This document shows, piece after piece, positions 25,025 through 35,145 of a stretch of DNA of 64,000 nucleotides. The notes under the pieces are model-generated. The model was given only the letters and a program-made list of their open reading frames with translations, did not search any database and was not told where the DNA came from. The stretch is from Pseudotamlana agarivorans (GTDB lineage Bacteria > Bacteroidota > Bacteroidia > Flavobacteriales > Flavobacteriaceae). Position 1 is the stretch's first letter. The number at the start of each line of letters is the position of its first letter. Position numbers and translations under genes: made by a program. The stretch covers positions 203,036 to 267,035 of the forward strand of contig NZ_JAHKPD010000018.1 in the NCBI RefSeq assembly GCF_018860245.1. Reading direction: 5' to 3'.

Positions 25025-27166
25025 TTATTCCTCTGAGACGGCTAAAACCTTTGCACCCCAAATGTAAATGGCGTCATCTGTTTGTAGATCACTAATTAAA
25101 CATCTAAGTTTACTGCCATCGTTACTTTTGTTGCCAATTAATGTGTATTCTTTCCATGTGTTGGTAACTGTTATGGGTAATGTTGCATAAACGGCATAGT
25201 CTGTATCGGCACGCTGAAACCTGAGTCTCGTTTTACCTTTACCTTTCATCCATACGGAGAATTTGAATGTCCCATATGTGTTGTTTAGCACTTGGTATAG
25301 GTGTCCGTCAGAACTCCCTATACCTTTGACTAAATCGGCTACATCCTTTTGGTTAGGTGTTTTTATGTTGCTAATTGTTGCTTTTACGCCAACCTTTAAC
25401 CATTTAGAATGGCTAAATTCATTAGGGAATTCTAATAAATTTTCTGATTTCTTAGGAATATTTCGAGCCGCTTTATTTTTATGTGGTTCTCCCTTTCCTG
25501 CTAATTTAATACGCTCCAGCATATCTGAATCAAAAAATTCCCCAGAGGGGATATAATCATCTAAACCTTTTATAACAGGAAGTTCTAAAGGCGGGTCGTC
25601 TCTAAATAAATCTTCTACACTGGTAGGTCGTTCATCTTCACGCCAAGCAAACCCTTTTAAGAACTTATTTTTTTTTGGGTATTTAGATTCAGGATATAAA
25701 TCACCATCAACTTGATTAAATCTTGAATATGCTTCAATATCTCCTTCAGAAAAAAGTATTTTAATACTTCCAGATTTGGCCTTGTCTATACCTATAAGTT
25801 CTTGATTTTCGTTTCGGGCATAAAATATAGATTCAGCATTTTTAATAATGTTAACTTCTCGTAGTGTATTTTCGTTATTAAAAAGTCCGACCAATCGTAA
25901 TCCGTAGATTTGATTATAACCATTCTCACTCAGGGTGTCTTTACTGATAATAAAGGCATGGTTAAAAACTAAAAGAGAATCTATTTTTTCGGTTTTACTG
26001 TTTGATATCAGGTGAATAGTATCTCCAGTCATCTGGTTTTCAAAATTCCAGAGAATGGGTTTTTTTGCAGTTGAAAATTGGTCACCAGTCGACAAACGCG
26101 GAATGTTTATTAATTTGGTAAGCCCTGTTTTTTGATTGGCATAAATAGAATCTGATTTCCCAGTGATATCCGATTTAAATATTTTTGCGTTGTAATAAGC
26201 ATTAATTATACGATGTTCTGGTTTTCCCGTAACCATTATTTTATCGGCATGCATAAAAACAGAATCCTTTTCCTGAACGGTAATTGCTAAGGCTCGTTTT
26301 GTGATAAAGAGTGAGTCTTTTGCTTTGAAAACTTCGGCGTAGTGCCCCTTAATAACACTGTTATTAAGCGAATCGGTTACCTTGATATTGTTTGTAGCTG
26401 AAGCGAAACTTTTAGTATTATCAAAAAATAGGCTATCTCCTTCGATAATACGGTTATCATAGTCTATTCTAGCATTTTTTAGAGCATAACCAACCTCTAG
26501 TTTGGTGTCGTAAAATCCTTTTTCACAGTAGGTTTTACTAGTTTCGGTGGTGATGGTTGATGGTCCGAATAGGTAAGCAAATCCAGTATCGGAGTAAAAA
26601 TCGAAGAAGTCTGAATTTATAGTCGATTCTTTATTAACTAAAACCACATCGTTTACAAATTGATATTTTTTTATATCCATGTAATACCTACCAATTTTAC
26701 TGGTAATAGTTCCTGAAGAATCTTTTACAACCTTACCACCATTTCTGTAAAAGGCTTGTTGTTTTAAACGGTCGAAAAATAAGGTGTCTGATGAAATAAT
26801 AGAGTGGGGGTCTGTTAATACGACATCTCCACTGGCAAAAGCGAGTTCTGTAATGCCACTATATTCGACGTATTTAGAAGTCATGTTAATGGTGTCGCCT
26901 TGTTTCACGGAAACATTACCATAGGCTTCAACAAAATTATCTTCACTATAATATATGGCCTTATCGCTCCACATGCTAGATCCCCCGTGAATAATATGAA
27001 CTTGTTGTTGGTCGTCCCGAGTTAAGATTTTCGCACCAGGGTAGTTTTCTTCGTCAACTGTAAGTTTACCCGCGTACTCAATCTCAATTTGTCGTTTTTC
27101 TTGAGCGCCGTTAACTGAAATAAAACCTATGCTAAGGATTAAAAGTAAAACTTGAAGTTTGTTCAA
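25025..27166 (-). CDS. OstA-like (LptA/LptD N-terminal-like) protein with extra C-terminal domain
   Basis: About 713 residues. No ATG precedes the signal peptide (LQVLLLILSIGFISVNGAQ), so a TTG at 27166 is chosen; an earlier TTG at 27187 lies in a -7 box (27185-27192). Residues 30-560 are OstA-like beta repeats (IIHGGSSMWSDKAIYYSEDN, ASGDVVLTD), as in lipopolysaccharide transport proteins LptA and LptD. From about residue 575 a jelly-roll-like module follows (LLEFPNEFSHSKWLKVGV, FKFSVWMKGKGKTRLRF, IYIWGAKV), which is unusual for the family. The role in LPS transport or envelope assembly is family-based. Confidence 0.85.
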   Translation of the reverse strand: MNKLQVLLLILSIGFISVNGAQEKRQIEIEYAGKLTVDEENYPGAKILTRDDQQQVHIIHGGSSMWSDKAIYYSEDNFVEAYGNVSVKQGDTINMTSKYVEYSGITELAFASGDVVLTDPHSIISSDTLFFDRLKQQAFYRNGGKVVKDSSGTITSKIGRYYMDIKKYQFVNDVVLVNKESTINSDFFDFYSDTGFAYLFGPSTITTETSKTYCEKGFYDTKLEVGYALKNARIDYDNRIIEGDSLFFDNTKSFASATNNIKVTDSLNNSVIKGHYAEVFKAKDSLFITKRALAITVQEKDSVFMHADKIMVTGKPEHRIINAYYNAKIFKSDITGKSDSIYANQKTGLTKLINIPRLSTGDQFSTAKKPILWNFENQMTGDTIHLISNSKTEKIDSLLVFNHAFIISKDTLSENGYNQIYGLRLVGLFNNENTLREVNIIKNAESIFYARNENQELIGIDKAKSGSIKILFSEGDIEAYSRFNQVDGDLYPESKYPKKNKFLKGFAWREDERPTSVEDLFRDDPPLELPVIKGLDDYIPSGEFFDSDMLERIKLAGKGEPHKNKAARNIPKKSENLLEFPNEFSHSKWLKVGVKATISNIKTPNQKDVADLVKGIGSSDGHLYQVLNNTYGTFKFSVWMKGKGKTRLRFQRADTDYAVYATLPITVTNTWKEYTLIGNKSNDGSKLRCLISDLQTDDAIYIWGAKVLAVSEE

Positions 27167-27184
27167 AGTATAAAAAGTTTGTGG

Positions 27185-27192
27185 CAAAAATA
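27185..27192 (-). promoter_or_regulatory. -7 box of the OstA-like gene
   Basis: TATTTTTG on the minus strand matches TAnnTTTG and overlaps the upstream TTG, arguing for the TTG start at 27166. Confidence 0.5.
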
Positions 27193-27303
27193 ATGATTAA
27201 TACCATTTCTTGTTTAAAATTACGCTAAAAGAAAAAAAGTGCATTGAATTCGCATAATTTTTGATTAGCGTAGGTGTGAAATGTTGTTTTATAATATTAA
27301 ACT

Positions 27304-27338
27304 AAAAAAACGCTCCAATTTAAATTAGAGCGTTTTTT
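27304..27338 (-). terminator. Terminator after purA (bidirectional hairpin)
   Basis: AAAAAACGCTC and GAGCGTTTTTT form an 11-base-pair stem with a 12-base loop between purA and the OstA-like gene. Confidence 0.85.
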
Positions 27339-27367
27339 GTATTTGAGATATAATGAATTTGAATCTT

Positions 27368-28645
27368 CTATTTTTTTCTGAAAATCGTTTGTTTTCTGTC
27401 TGGACCAACAGAAACGATAGTAATAGGAATTTCTAATTCTTTTTCTAAAAATTCGATATAACCGTTTAATGCTTCTGGCATTTGAGAAGCTTCAGACATT
27501 TCTGTTAAATCTTCGTTCCATCCGCTAAATTCAGAATATACAGGTTCTAAGTTTTCTGGTTCGATGTTGTAAGGTAAGTGTGTAATCTCTTCACCTTTAT
27601 ATTTATAAGAAGTACATACTTTTAAGGTTTTAAAACCAGAAAGTACATCACCTTTCATCATCATTAATTGGGTTACACCATTAACTTGACAAGCATATCT
27701 TAAGGCAACAAGGTCTAACCAGCCACAACGTCTTGGTCTTCCTGTGGTAGCGCCAAATTCGTTTCCAACTTTTGCCATGGCAGCACCGTCTTCATCAAAA
27801 AGTTCGGTAGGGAATGGTCCAGAACCAACACGAGTTGTGTAGGCCTTGAAAATGCCAAATACTTCACCTATTTGATTTGGAGCAACTCCTAAACCAGTAC
27901 AGGCACCAGCAGCTGTGGTGTTACTTGATGTTACAAAAGGATAGGTTCCGAAATCAATGTCTAATAACGAACCTTGAGCACCTTCAGCAAGAATAGTTTG
28001 CCCAGATTTTTGTGCTTGATAAATATATTCTTCAGAGTCAATTAGTTTTAAAGATTTTAAAACGTCTACCGCTTTAAAAAATTCAACTTCTAGGTCTGCT
28101 AAGTTGTATTCAATTTCTACTTCATAGAACTTGATCATGGCCTCATGCTTATCGGCTAATGCTCTATAACGTTCTTTCCAATCGCTAAGTTCTAAATCTC
28201 CTACACGAATACCGTTTCTACCGGTTTTGTCCATATAAGTTGGGCCAATACCTTTAAGTGTCGATCCAATTTTAGCTTTCCCTTTAGAAGCTTCACTTGC
28301 AGCATCTAATAAACGGTGCGTTGGTAAAATAATATGTGCTTTTCTTGAAATATGTAAAGATTTTCTATAATCTACATCTTGCTCTTCAAGTTTGTCTAGT
28401 TCACCTTTAAAAATCACAGGATCTATAACAACACCATTTCCTACTAAATTCGTAGCATCATCATGAAAAATTCCTGAAGGAATTGTATGTAATACGTGTT
28501 TTTTACCGTTGAAAACTAAAGTGTGACCTGCATTTGGTCCGCCTTGAAAACGTGCTATGATATTATAGTCTTTGGTAAGAACGTCAACAATTTTTCCTTT
28601 GCCTTCGTCTCCCCATTGTAATCCTAGTAGTAAGTCTACTGCCAT
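27368..28645 (-). CDS. purA: Adenylosuccinate synthase
   Basis: 425 residues. GTP/IMP-binding GLQWGDEGKGKIVD (8-21), the GGPNAGHTL loop (35-43), the IGPTYMDKTGRNGIRVGDL region (near 130), and the signature TGRPRRCGWLDLVALRYA (near 300). It joins IMP and aspartate with GTP to make adenylosuccinate, the first step to AMP. It follows the fur gene by 8 bases and ends in a strong hairpin. Confidence 0.97.
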   Translation of the reverse strand: MAVDLLLGLQWGDEGKGKIVDVLTKDYNIIARFQGGPNAGHTLVFNGKKHVLHTIPSGIFHDDATNLVGNGVVIDPVIFKGELDKLEEQDVDYRKSLHISRKAHIILPTHRLLDAASEASKGKAKIGSTLKGIGPTYMDKTGRNGIRVGDLELSDWKERYRALADKHEAMIKFYEVEIEYNLADLEVEFFKAVDVLKSLKLIDSEEYIYQAQKSGQTILAEGAQGSLLDIDFGTYPFVTSSNTTAAGACTGLGVAPNQIGEVFGIFKAYTTRVGSGPFPTELFDEDGAAMAKVGNEFGATTGRPRRCGWLDLVALRYACQVNGVTQLMMMKGDVLSGFKTLKVCTSYKYKGEEITHLPYNIEPENLEPVYSEFSGWNEDLTEMSEASQMPEALNGYIEFLEKELEIPITIVSVGPDRKQTIFRKK

Positions 28646-28653
28646 TGTGAATA

Positions 28654-29112
28654 TTAGTTATTTGTTGTTGATTTTCTATTTCCGTAAAAATAGAGCGAGT
28701 GGTTGTTAATTTTTATATCGAAAACTTCTTCAATTGTTTTTTTGATCGATTCAATTCTAGGGTCGCAAAACTCTATAACTTCACCTGTGTCTGTAAGAAT
28801 AACATGATCGTGTTGTCTGTCGAAGTATGATTTCTCGTAATGTGCTTGGTTTTGACCAAATTGGTGCTTTCTAACCAAACCACATTCTAAAAGTAATTCT
28901 ATAGTGTTATAAAGTGTTGCACGAGAAACGCGATACTTTTTATTTTTCATATTAAGATATAGGGATTCTATATCGAAATGTTCGTCACTATTATAAATTT
29001 CCTGTAAGATAGCGTAACGTTCAGGTGTTTTACGATGCCCTTTGTTTTCTAAAAAGCTAGTAAATACATTCTTTACAATATCTTGATTCTTTGTATCGGT
29101 TTTTGCATTCAT
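28654..29112 (-). CDS. Fur family transcriptional regulator
   Basis: About 152 residues from ATG 29112; a TTG at 29127 is rejected because it overlaps a -7 box (29125-29132). The N-terminal winged helix carries [20 protein letters not shown] (near 68). The C-terminal metal-binding region has HFDIESLY (near 47) and the [18 protein letters not shown] segment (near 110). The usual C-terminal CxxC pairs are missing, so no structural zinc site of that kind is expected. The metal or peroxide specificity is unclear. It sits between spoT and purA in one operon. Confidence 0.9.
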   Translation of the reverse strand: MNAKTDTKNQDIVKNVFTSFLENKGHRKTPERYAILQEIYNSDEHFDIESLYLNMKNKKYRVSRATLYNTIELLLECGLVRKHQFGQNQAHYEKSYFDRQHDHVILTDTGEVIEFCDPRIESIKKTIEEVFDIKINNHSLYFYGNRKSTTNN

Positions 29113-29124
29113 AATTTCCGTGGG

Positions 29125-29132
29125 CAAATTTA
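29125..29132 (-). promoter_or_regulatory. -7 box ahead of fur
   Basis: TAAATTTG on the minus strand, 13 bases before ATG 29112. fur-purA may therefore be transcribed separately from spoT. Confidence 0.45.
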
Positions 29133-29140
29133 CACATTTT

Positions 29141-31360
29141 TTACACTCTAGTAACCTTATCTATACCATTAATTTTTTTAAGTTTTTCTAAAAGCTTTTT
29201 GATAATGGTATTATTTTTTACAACAACATTCATTTTACCAGAGAATAAGCCATCGTCGCTTTCAAAACTAATGCTTTTCATATTAACATGCATATTTTCA
29301 GAAACGATGGTTGTAATTTCATTTACAAGTCCGATATGGTCAATACCGGTTAGTCTAATTTGTACCATAAATTCTTGCTGAGAAGAATCTACCCAACGGG
29401 CTGTCATAATTCGATAGGCGTAGTTTGATTGTAAGCTTAGTGCATTCGGACAGTTCTTTTTGTGTACTTTAATACCTTCAGAAACCGTTAAAAATCCAAA
29501 AACATGATCGCCAGGAATCGGGTTACAGCAGTTGGCCAGTTTATAATCTAATTTTTCAGATTCTTTTCCAAAAACTAAAGAATCAAAATTTGTAGTGACT
29601 TCGTTTTTATCAATTTCCTCTTTTGGAATAGTAACCTTCCTGGAAATTTTACTCTTTATAAACGACATTAAGGCGTTACTGCGGGATGCAGCAAAATTTT
29701 TAATCATCACGTTATCAATAGAGCCAATGCCCACACGATAGAAAAGATCTAAACTGGTTTTAAGTTTAAAGAACCTAACAAGTTCATTAATACTTCGCTC
29801 GTTAAGCGTGATTTTTAACTGCTTTAATTTGCGACGTAAAATTTCTTTACCGTCTTCACCAATACGTTTCCGGTCTTCCTTTAGAGCTGATTTAATTTTT
29901 CCTCGCGCCCTAGCGGTTGTGGCGTAGTCTAACCAGTTTGGATTTGGTTTAGCAGCCTCGGAGGTTAATATTTCCACCTGATCGCCAGTTTCTAGAACAT
30001 GACTTAAAGGCACTAATTTACCATTAACTTTAGCGCCTCTGGTTTTCATGCCTATCTCGGTATGAATACTAAAAGCAAAATCTAAAGAAGTGGCACCTTT
30101 TGGAAGCGATTTTAAATCTCCATTTGGGGTAAATACAAATATTTCTTGTGAATATAGGTTGAGTTTAAACTGCTCAACAAAATCGACAGCATTAATTTCA
30201 GGGCTTTCTAATGCTTCTTGTAATCTATTTATCCAGCTTTCTAGGCTGTCTTCTTTTTCTTTATCGTGTTTGTATTTGTAATGTGCCGCATACCCTTTTT
30301 CGGCTATTTCATTCATGCGTTCACTACGTACCTGAACTTCGACCCAACGCCCTTTTGGTCCCATTACCGTAATATGCAGTGCTTCGTAACCTGTTGTTTT
30401 TGGCGAGGTAATCCAGTCGCGCAAACGCATAGGGTTAGGTCTAAAGTGATCGGTTACGATGGAGTATATTTTCCAAGCTTGAAATTTCTCATCGCTCAAC
30501 TCACTTTTATAGATAATTCTAATGGCGAATTTATCGTAAACTTCATCAAAAGAAACGCCTTGGTTTAGCATTTTCTTTCTTATTGAGAAAATAGATTTTG
30601 GCCGTCCTTTTATAGAATACTCAAAGTTTTCTTTATCTAAAGCTTTCTTAACAACATCACTAAACTGTTCGATATAAAGGTCTTGCTCCTCTTTACTTTC
30701 TTTTATTTTATTAAGAATATCGTAGTAAACATCCGGTTCGGTGTATTTTAAACTTAAATCTTCAAGTTGTGTTTTTATGTTGTATAAACCAATACGGTGC
30801 GCTAAAGGGGCATAAATATATAAGGTTTCAGAGGCTATTTTATCCTGTTTATCAGGGCGCATCGAATCCATTGTTTGCATATTATGCAATCTGTCTGCTA
30901 TTTTAATAATGATAACGCGAACATCATCATTAAGTGTTAATAGCATTTTTCGGAAGTTTTCGGCTTGTAAAGAGACATCCATATCTTTTTCTTTACTAAG
31001 CGATGAAATTTTTGTGAGCCCTTCAACTATTCTGGCAATGGTTTTACCAAAGCGGTTTTCAATATCTTTTATTTCGTAATCAGGACTGTCTTCAACAACA
31101 TCATGAAGTAAAGCAGCCGCAATAGAAGTCGCGTCTAATCCAATTTCTTGAGCCACAATTTTGGCCACAGCAATAGGGTGGAAAATATAAGCTTCCCCAG
31201 ATTTTCTACGCTGGTTTTTATGCCCGTCTAAGGCGACTTCAAAAGCGCTTCTAATTAGTTTTTTATCGTCACTAGAAAGTGTCGTATAACTAACTTTTAG
31301 TAGCTCTTTGTATGCCTTTGCAATGGTTGCATTTTCTTTTTCAATGGCTTCCTCTGTCAT
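29141..31360 (-). CDS. Bifunctional (p)ppGpp synthetase/hydrolase
   Basis: 739 residues, RelA/SpoT family. An HD hydrolase domain ([25 protein letters not shown], near 62-95; HNMQTMD near 163), a nucleotidyltransferase-type synthetase domain ([14 protein letters not shown] near 256; [20 protein letters not shown] near 330), a TGS domain (near 405-465), and a C-terminal ACT domain (near 665). Intact HD residues suggest it both makes and removes the stringent alarmone. It is 13 bases upstream of fur. Confidence 0.96.
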   Translation of the reverse strand: MTEEAIEKENATIAKAYKELLKVSYTTLSSDDKKLIRSAFEVALDGHKNQRRKSGEAYIFHPIAVAKIVAQEIGLDATSIAAALLHDVVEDSPDYEIKDIENRFGKTIARIVEGLTKISSLSKEKDMDVSLQAENFRKMLLTLNDDVRVIIIKIADRLHNMQTMDSMRPDKQDKIASETLYIYAPLAHRIGLYNIKTQLEDLSLKYTEPDVYYDILNKIKESKEEQDLYIEQFSDVVKKALDKENFEYSIKGRPKSIFSIRKKMLNQGVSFDEVYDKFAIRIIYKSELSDEKFQAWKIYSIVTDHFRPNPMRLRDWITSPKTTGYEALHITVMGPKGRWVEVQVRSERMNEIAEKGYAAHYKYKHDKEKEDSLESWINRLQEALESPEINAVDFVEQFKLNLYSQEIFVFTPNGDLKSLPKGATSLDFAFSIHTEIGMKTRGAKVNGKLVPLSHVLETGDQVEILTSEAAKPNPNWLDYATTARARGKIKSALKEDRKRIGEDGKEILRRKLKQLKITLNERSINELVRFFKLKTSLDLFYRVGIGSIDNVMIKNFAASRSNALMSFIKSKISRKVTIPKEEIDKNEVTTNFDSLVFGKESEKLDYKLANCCNPIPGDHVFGFLTVSEGIKVHKKNCPNALSLQSNYAYRIMTARWVDSSQQEFMVQIRLTGIDHIGLVNEITTIVSENMHVNMKSISFESDDGLFSGKMNVVVKNNTIIKKLLEKLKKINGIDKVTRV

Positions 31361-31494
31361 ATTTTAAAAATAACATAAAGAATATTAACAGACAACCTAC
31401 GCCTTGTTTTTTTAATCATTTATATGATAAAAATGAGGTCTCAAATGAAAATGAAAGCGATGAGCTACAATAATTGAAAAATAAAGGGGTTTCG

Positions 31495-32070
31495 CTATTT
31501 TTTGTTTAAAAAGGCAACGAGTTGAGAAACGGCTTTTCCGCGATGACCAATACTATTTTTTATGCTAAGTGGCATTTGGGCGAAAGTTTCCTTGTAGCCA
31601 TTCGGATTAAAAATAGGGTCGTAACCAAACCCTTGTTCGCCAGTTTTAGCAGTTGTGATCGCACCTTCGCAAATACCAGTAAAGGTTTGCAGGTTGTTAT
31701 TTAGTTGCAGAGCGATTACCGTTTTAAATTGTGCGGTTCTATTATTTTGATCTCCAAGTTCGGTAAGCAACTTGTCCATATTATCGTTAGCGTCTTTTTG
31801 CTCACCAGCATAACGCGCTGAGTATACTCCAGGAGCTCCATTTAGGGCCTCAACCTCTAAACCTGTATCGTCGGCAAAACAATCGTAACCATAATGTTCT
31901 TTAATATAGTTTGCTTTTTGAATGGCGTTACCTTCAATTGTGGCTTGGGTTTCAGGAATGTCTTCTAAGCAACCAATATCTTTGAGGCTTAATAAGGTGA
32001 TGTGTTCAGGTATGAGTGCTTGAACTTCTTTTACTTTATTAGAATTGTTGGTAGCGAAAACGAGTTTCAT
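31495..32070 (-). CDS. rdgB: Non-canonical purine NTP pyrophosphatase (RdgB/HAM1)
   Basis: 191 residues. FATNNSNKVKEVQ (4-16), CFADDTGLEVEALNGAPGVYSARYAG (near 65-90), and GYDPIFNPNGYKETFAQM plus SHRGKA-like IGHRGKAVSQL (near 150-182) are family signatures. It hydrolyses ITP, XTP and dITP to monophosphates, keeping them out of nucleic acids. Monocistronic by position (134 bases from spoT). Confidence 0.96.
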   Translation of the reverse strand: MKLVFATNNSNKVKEVQALIPEHITLLSLKDIGCLEDIPETQATIEGNAIQKANYIKEHYGYDCFADDTGLEVEALNGAPGVYSARYAGEQKDANDNMDKLLTELGDQNNRTAQFKTVIALQLNNNLQTFTGICEGAITTAKTGEQGFGYDPIFNPNGYKETFAQMPLSIKNSIGHRGKAVSQLVAFLNKK

Positions 32071-32232
32071 AATAATGGGATTGAAGTTTTCAAAAGTAAG
32101 ATTATAATGGACAATATGAAAATGGACTGGAAGTGATTCTTATAAAAATATTAAGACCTTTTTATGATAAATGTTGTTTTATTTTCTTCTAAAAACATGT
32201 ATCTTCGGATGGATTATTAACATTAAAAGAGC

Positions 32233-32538
32233 ATGATTATGACAGTAAATTTTCAATATGTAGGCGTAGATGTAAGTGAAACACTTTCAGAATTTACAAC
32301 AGAAAAGTTAGAGAAAATATTCAACAGATACGAATTTCTTATAAGTGCAGCCGTGCATTTTAAGCAAGATGAAAAAGATCACGATCTAGGTAAAATTTGT
32401 AATATCGAATTAAGCTTGCCAGGACCTCGAATTTTTGCTACTTCAAATGAACGTAATTTTGAAGTTTCCGTAAGAGAAACAATTAGTGATTTAGAGCGTC
32501 AACTTAAAAAAAGAAAAGAAGTTTATAAAACACATTAA
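32233..32538 (+). CDS. hpf: Ribosome hibernation-promoting factor (HPF/RaiA short form)
   Basis: 101 residues; two in-frame ATGs (32233 and 32239) are both plausible. The S30AE fold shows VNFQYVGVDVSETLSEFTTEKLEKI followed by CNIELSLPGPRIFATSNERNF and a helix with ERQLKKRKEVY. It binds the small ribosomal subunit and dampens translation in slow growth. Single gene, convergent with rlmH. Confidence 0.92.
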   Translation: MIMTVNFQYVGVDVSETLSEFTTEKLEKIFNRYEFLISAAVHFKQDEKDHDLGKICNIELSLPGPRIFATSNERNFEVSVRETISDLERQLKKRKEVYKTH

Positions 32539-32593
32539 TATAGAGCTTACTTTATAGATGCCTAAAACCTGTAATCTGAAACCTGAAACTAAC

Positions 32594-33067
32594 TTACCTG
32601 TGATGGTAAGGTTCATTTCTTAATATAGTGAAGCCTCTATAAAGTTGTTCGATAAAAAATAGGCGAATCATTTGATGGGAAAATGTCATTTTAGATAATG
32701 ATATTTTCCCATTCGCTTTTTTATAAACGTCTTCCGAAAAACCATAAGGACCTCCAATTACAAAAACAACTTGTTTAATGCCCGAATTCATATGTTTTTG
32801 TAAATAGTTTGAAAAGGCTACAGAATCATATTGTTTACCGTTTTCATCTAATAGAATTAAGGCGTCTGTAGTATTTACCTTGCTCAAAATCAGCTCTCCC
32901 TCTTTTTTCTTCTGCTGATCTTCACTTAAATTCTTAGAATTTTTGATATCGGGAATAACCTCCAAATTGAACTTTATATAGAATCCCAAACGTTTAATAT
33001 AATCATTGATTAATAACGTAAGTTGTTTATTATCAGTTTTTCCAATCGCAATTAGTTTAATGGTCAT
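32594..33067 (-). CDS. rlmH: 23S rRNA (pseudouridine1915-N3)-methyltransferase
   Basis: 157 residues. SPOUT fold with LILLDENGKQYDSVAFS (near 72), VVFVIGGPYGFSEDV (near 99) and the C-terminal SLSKMTFSHQMIRLFFIEQLYR knot signature (near 123). It methylates pseudouridine 1915 in helix 69. The length is standard. Confidence 0.95.
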   Translation of the reverse strand: MTIKLIAIGKTDNKQLTLLINDYIKRLGFYIKFNLEVIPDIKNSKNLSEDQQKKKEGELILSKVNTTDALILLDENGKQYDSVAFSNYLQKHMNSGIKQVVFVIGGPYGFSEDVYKKANGKISLSKMTFSHQMIRLFFIEQLYRGFTILRNEPYHHR

Positions 33068-33166
33068 AAGTTAAAAATAGCTCTAGCATTTTATGAATAA
33101 TGCATTAAAATTAGAATAAATTCAAAATTTCGTAAATGTAAAATTTAAATTAGTGAATCTATTTAT

Positions 33167-33174
33167 TATTTTTG
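33167..33174 (+). promoter_or_regulatory. -7 box of nadC
   Basis: TATTTTTG fits TAnnTTTG, 20 bases before the ATG at 33195. It lies inside the longer reading frame and therefore argues for the later start. Confidence 0.5.
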
Positions 33175-33194
33175 CGGCAAACAAGATTTTATTT

Positions 33195-34055
33195 ATGATT
33201 ACACAAGAGCAGTTTGATTCGGAATTGAAAATGATTATTTCTAACGCGATTAGAGAGGATGTTGGAGATGGAGATCATAGTTCGTTGGCATGTATTCCTG
33301 AAAATGCAAGAGGGAAAGCTAAGCTTTTAGTAAAAGACAAAGGTATTATTGGCGGTGTTAATTTCGCTAAGAAGGTCTTTGCGTATGTAGATAAAAACTT
33401 GAAACTTGATATACGCATTGAAGATGGTACAGAAGTTACTTACGGTGATGTGGTTATGTATATTGAAGGGTCTTCACAATCTATCTTAAAAGCCGAGCGC
33501 ACAGTGCTTAATGCTATGCAACGTATGAGTGCCATTGCAACTAAAACTAGGAAATTTGTTGACCTATTAGACGGGACAAAGACTCGAATTTTAGATACAC
33601 GTAAAACAACACCAGGTATTCGTGTTTTGGAAAAATGGGCTGTAAAAATTGGTGGCGGTGAAAACCATAGATTTGCTTTGTATGATATGATTATGTTAAA
33701 AGATAATCACATTGATTTTGCTGGTGGAATCACTAAGGCTATCGAAATGACTAAAGACTATTTACGGGAAACTGGAAAGGACCTACAAATCATGGTAGAA
33801 GCTAGAAACCTAATGGAAGTTGAAGAAATTCTTGAAAATGATGGGATTTACAGAATTTTACTAGATAACTTTGACTATGAAGACACTAGAAAAGCGGTAA
33901 AGATTATAGGTGATAAATGTCTTACTGAATCTTCAGGAAACATTAACGAGGCGACTATTAGACACTATGCCGAATGTGGCGTGAATTATATTTCATCTGG
34001 GGCATTAACGCATTCTGTTTATAATATGGATTTAAGTTTAAAAGCGATAAAGTAA
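33195..34055 (+). CDS. nadC: Nicotinate-nucleotide diphosphorylase (carboxylating)
   Basis: 286 residues from ATG 33195 (MITQEQFDSEL); the frame is open to 33153, but that start overlaps the promoter. EDVGDGDHSSLACIP (near 18), AERTVLNAMQRMSAIAT (near 99), DTRKTTPGIRVLEKWAVKIGGGENHR (near 133-158) and the C-terminal SSGALTHSV are QPRTase hallmarks. It makes NaMN from quinolinate and PRPP in NAD synthesis. Confidence 0.96.
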   Translation: MITQEQFDSELKMIISNAIREDVGDGDHSSLACIPENARGKAKLLVKDKGIIGGVNFAKKVFAYVDKNLKLDIRIEDGTEVTYGDVVMYIEGSSQSILKAERTVLNAMQRMSAIATKTRKFVDLLDGTKTRILDTRKTTPGIRVLEKWAVKIGGGENHRFALYDMIMLKDNHIDFAGGITKAIEMTKDYLRETGKDLQIMVEARNLMEVEEILENDGIYRILLDNFDYEDTRKAVKIIGDKCLTESSGNINEATIRHYAECGVNYISSGALTHSVYNMDLSLKAIK

Positions 34056-34079
34056 TATTTATTGTTTTTATAGCGTGTT

Positions 34080-34114
34080 CATCTTGATTTTAGGATGCTT
34101 TTAAAATCAAGATG
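34080..34114. repeat. Inverted repeat downstream of nadC
   Basis: CATCTTGATTTTA and AAAATCAAGATG form a 12-base-pair stem with a 10-base loop. No T-tract follows, so it is a terminator-like or mRNA-stabilising hairpin. Confidence 0.55.
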
Positions 34115-34200
34115 AGTTCTATTATAATTAGTACGCTTAATTACACAAAGACACTTTTTATTTTAATAACTTTGTTGTAATAAACAAATGCAAGTTATTA

Positions 34201-35142
34201 ATGACAAAACCAATTGAAGATAAACTTGAAAAAATTCCGGTTGTTAATCTTTTGGTTCGGTTTTTAAAACGCATAAAACTTCCTGGTTTAGAAGGGTTAT
34301 CTCTTTACGATTTATTAGAACTTTATATAACAGGAATTATAAAAGGTGCTGTAACAACACGAGCAAGTGCAATTGCTTTTAGTTTTTTTACGGCCATTTT
34401 CCCATTCTTGATTTTCGTGTTAATTATTATACCGTACATTCCTGTCGATAATTTCAAGCATGAATTTTTAGTTTTTTTGGAATCGTTTCTTCCGGCCACA
34501 ACCTCCGATTTTTTCTTTGAAAACATCTTTGGTAATATAGAGCAATCTCAACGAGGCGGGTTGCTGTCTTCTGTTTTTCTGTTGTCGGTTTTGCTAATGG
34601 CAAATGGTGTAAATGCAGTGTTTACGGGTTTTGAAAGTTCTTATCATGAGCAGATAACACGAAACGCTATTAGACAGTATTTATTTGCGTTAGGAATCGC
34701 ACTAATTTTAGCTTTTTTACTCATTTTTACGATAGCTATATTGGGTTATGTGCAAATTTATGTGGTACAAGAGCTTTTAGGTACCTTTAAAGAATATGGG
34801 TATAAAGCAGAAGGGAAAGCCGTGTTTTGGACTAAAATGGTGCAATCTATTTTCTTTGTTGTTATGGTCTATTTATCGGTGTCTACATTGTATTATTTTG
34901 GTACTAAAGAAGGAAAGGAATCCAGGTTTTTTTCTGCTGGCGCGCTCTTTACTACACTGCTTATTATTTTAACTTCCTTTTTATTTGGTGTTTATATTGA
35001 GAATTTTAGTCAGTACAACAAGCTATACGGTTCCATTGGAGCGCTCTTGATTCTTCTTTTGTATCTGTGGTTAAACTCTAATATTTTATTGTTAGGTTAT
35101 GAGTTAAATGCATCTTTAAATAAACTTAGAAAAACGAATTAG
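34201..35142 (+). CDS. YihY/virulence factor BrkB family membrane protein
   Basis: 313 residues, six transmembrane segments. Characteristic TTRASAIAFSFFTAIFPFLIF (near 55) and YGSIGALLILLLYLWLNSNILLLGYELNA (near 278). The family is widespread; earlier annotation as ribonuclease BN is obsolete and the function is uncertain. Three bases separate it from priA. Confidence 0.92.
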   Translation: MTKPIEDKLEKIPVVNLLVRFLKRIKLPGLEGLSLYDLLELYITGIIKGAVTTRASAIAFSFFTAIFPFLIFVLIIIPYIPVDNFKHEFLVFLESFLPATTSDFFFENIFGNIEQSQRGGLLSSVFLLSVLLMANGVNAVFTGFESSYHEQITRNAIRQYLFALGIALILAFLLIFTIAILGYVQIYVVQELLGTFKEYGYKAEGKAVFWTKMVQSIFFVVMVYLSVSTLYYFGTKEGKESRFFSAGALFTTLLIILTSFLFGVYIENFSQYNKLYGSIGALLILLLYLWLNSNILLLGYELNASLNKLRKTN

Positions 35143-35145
35143 TTT

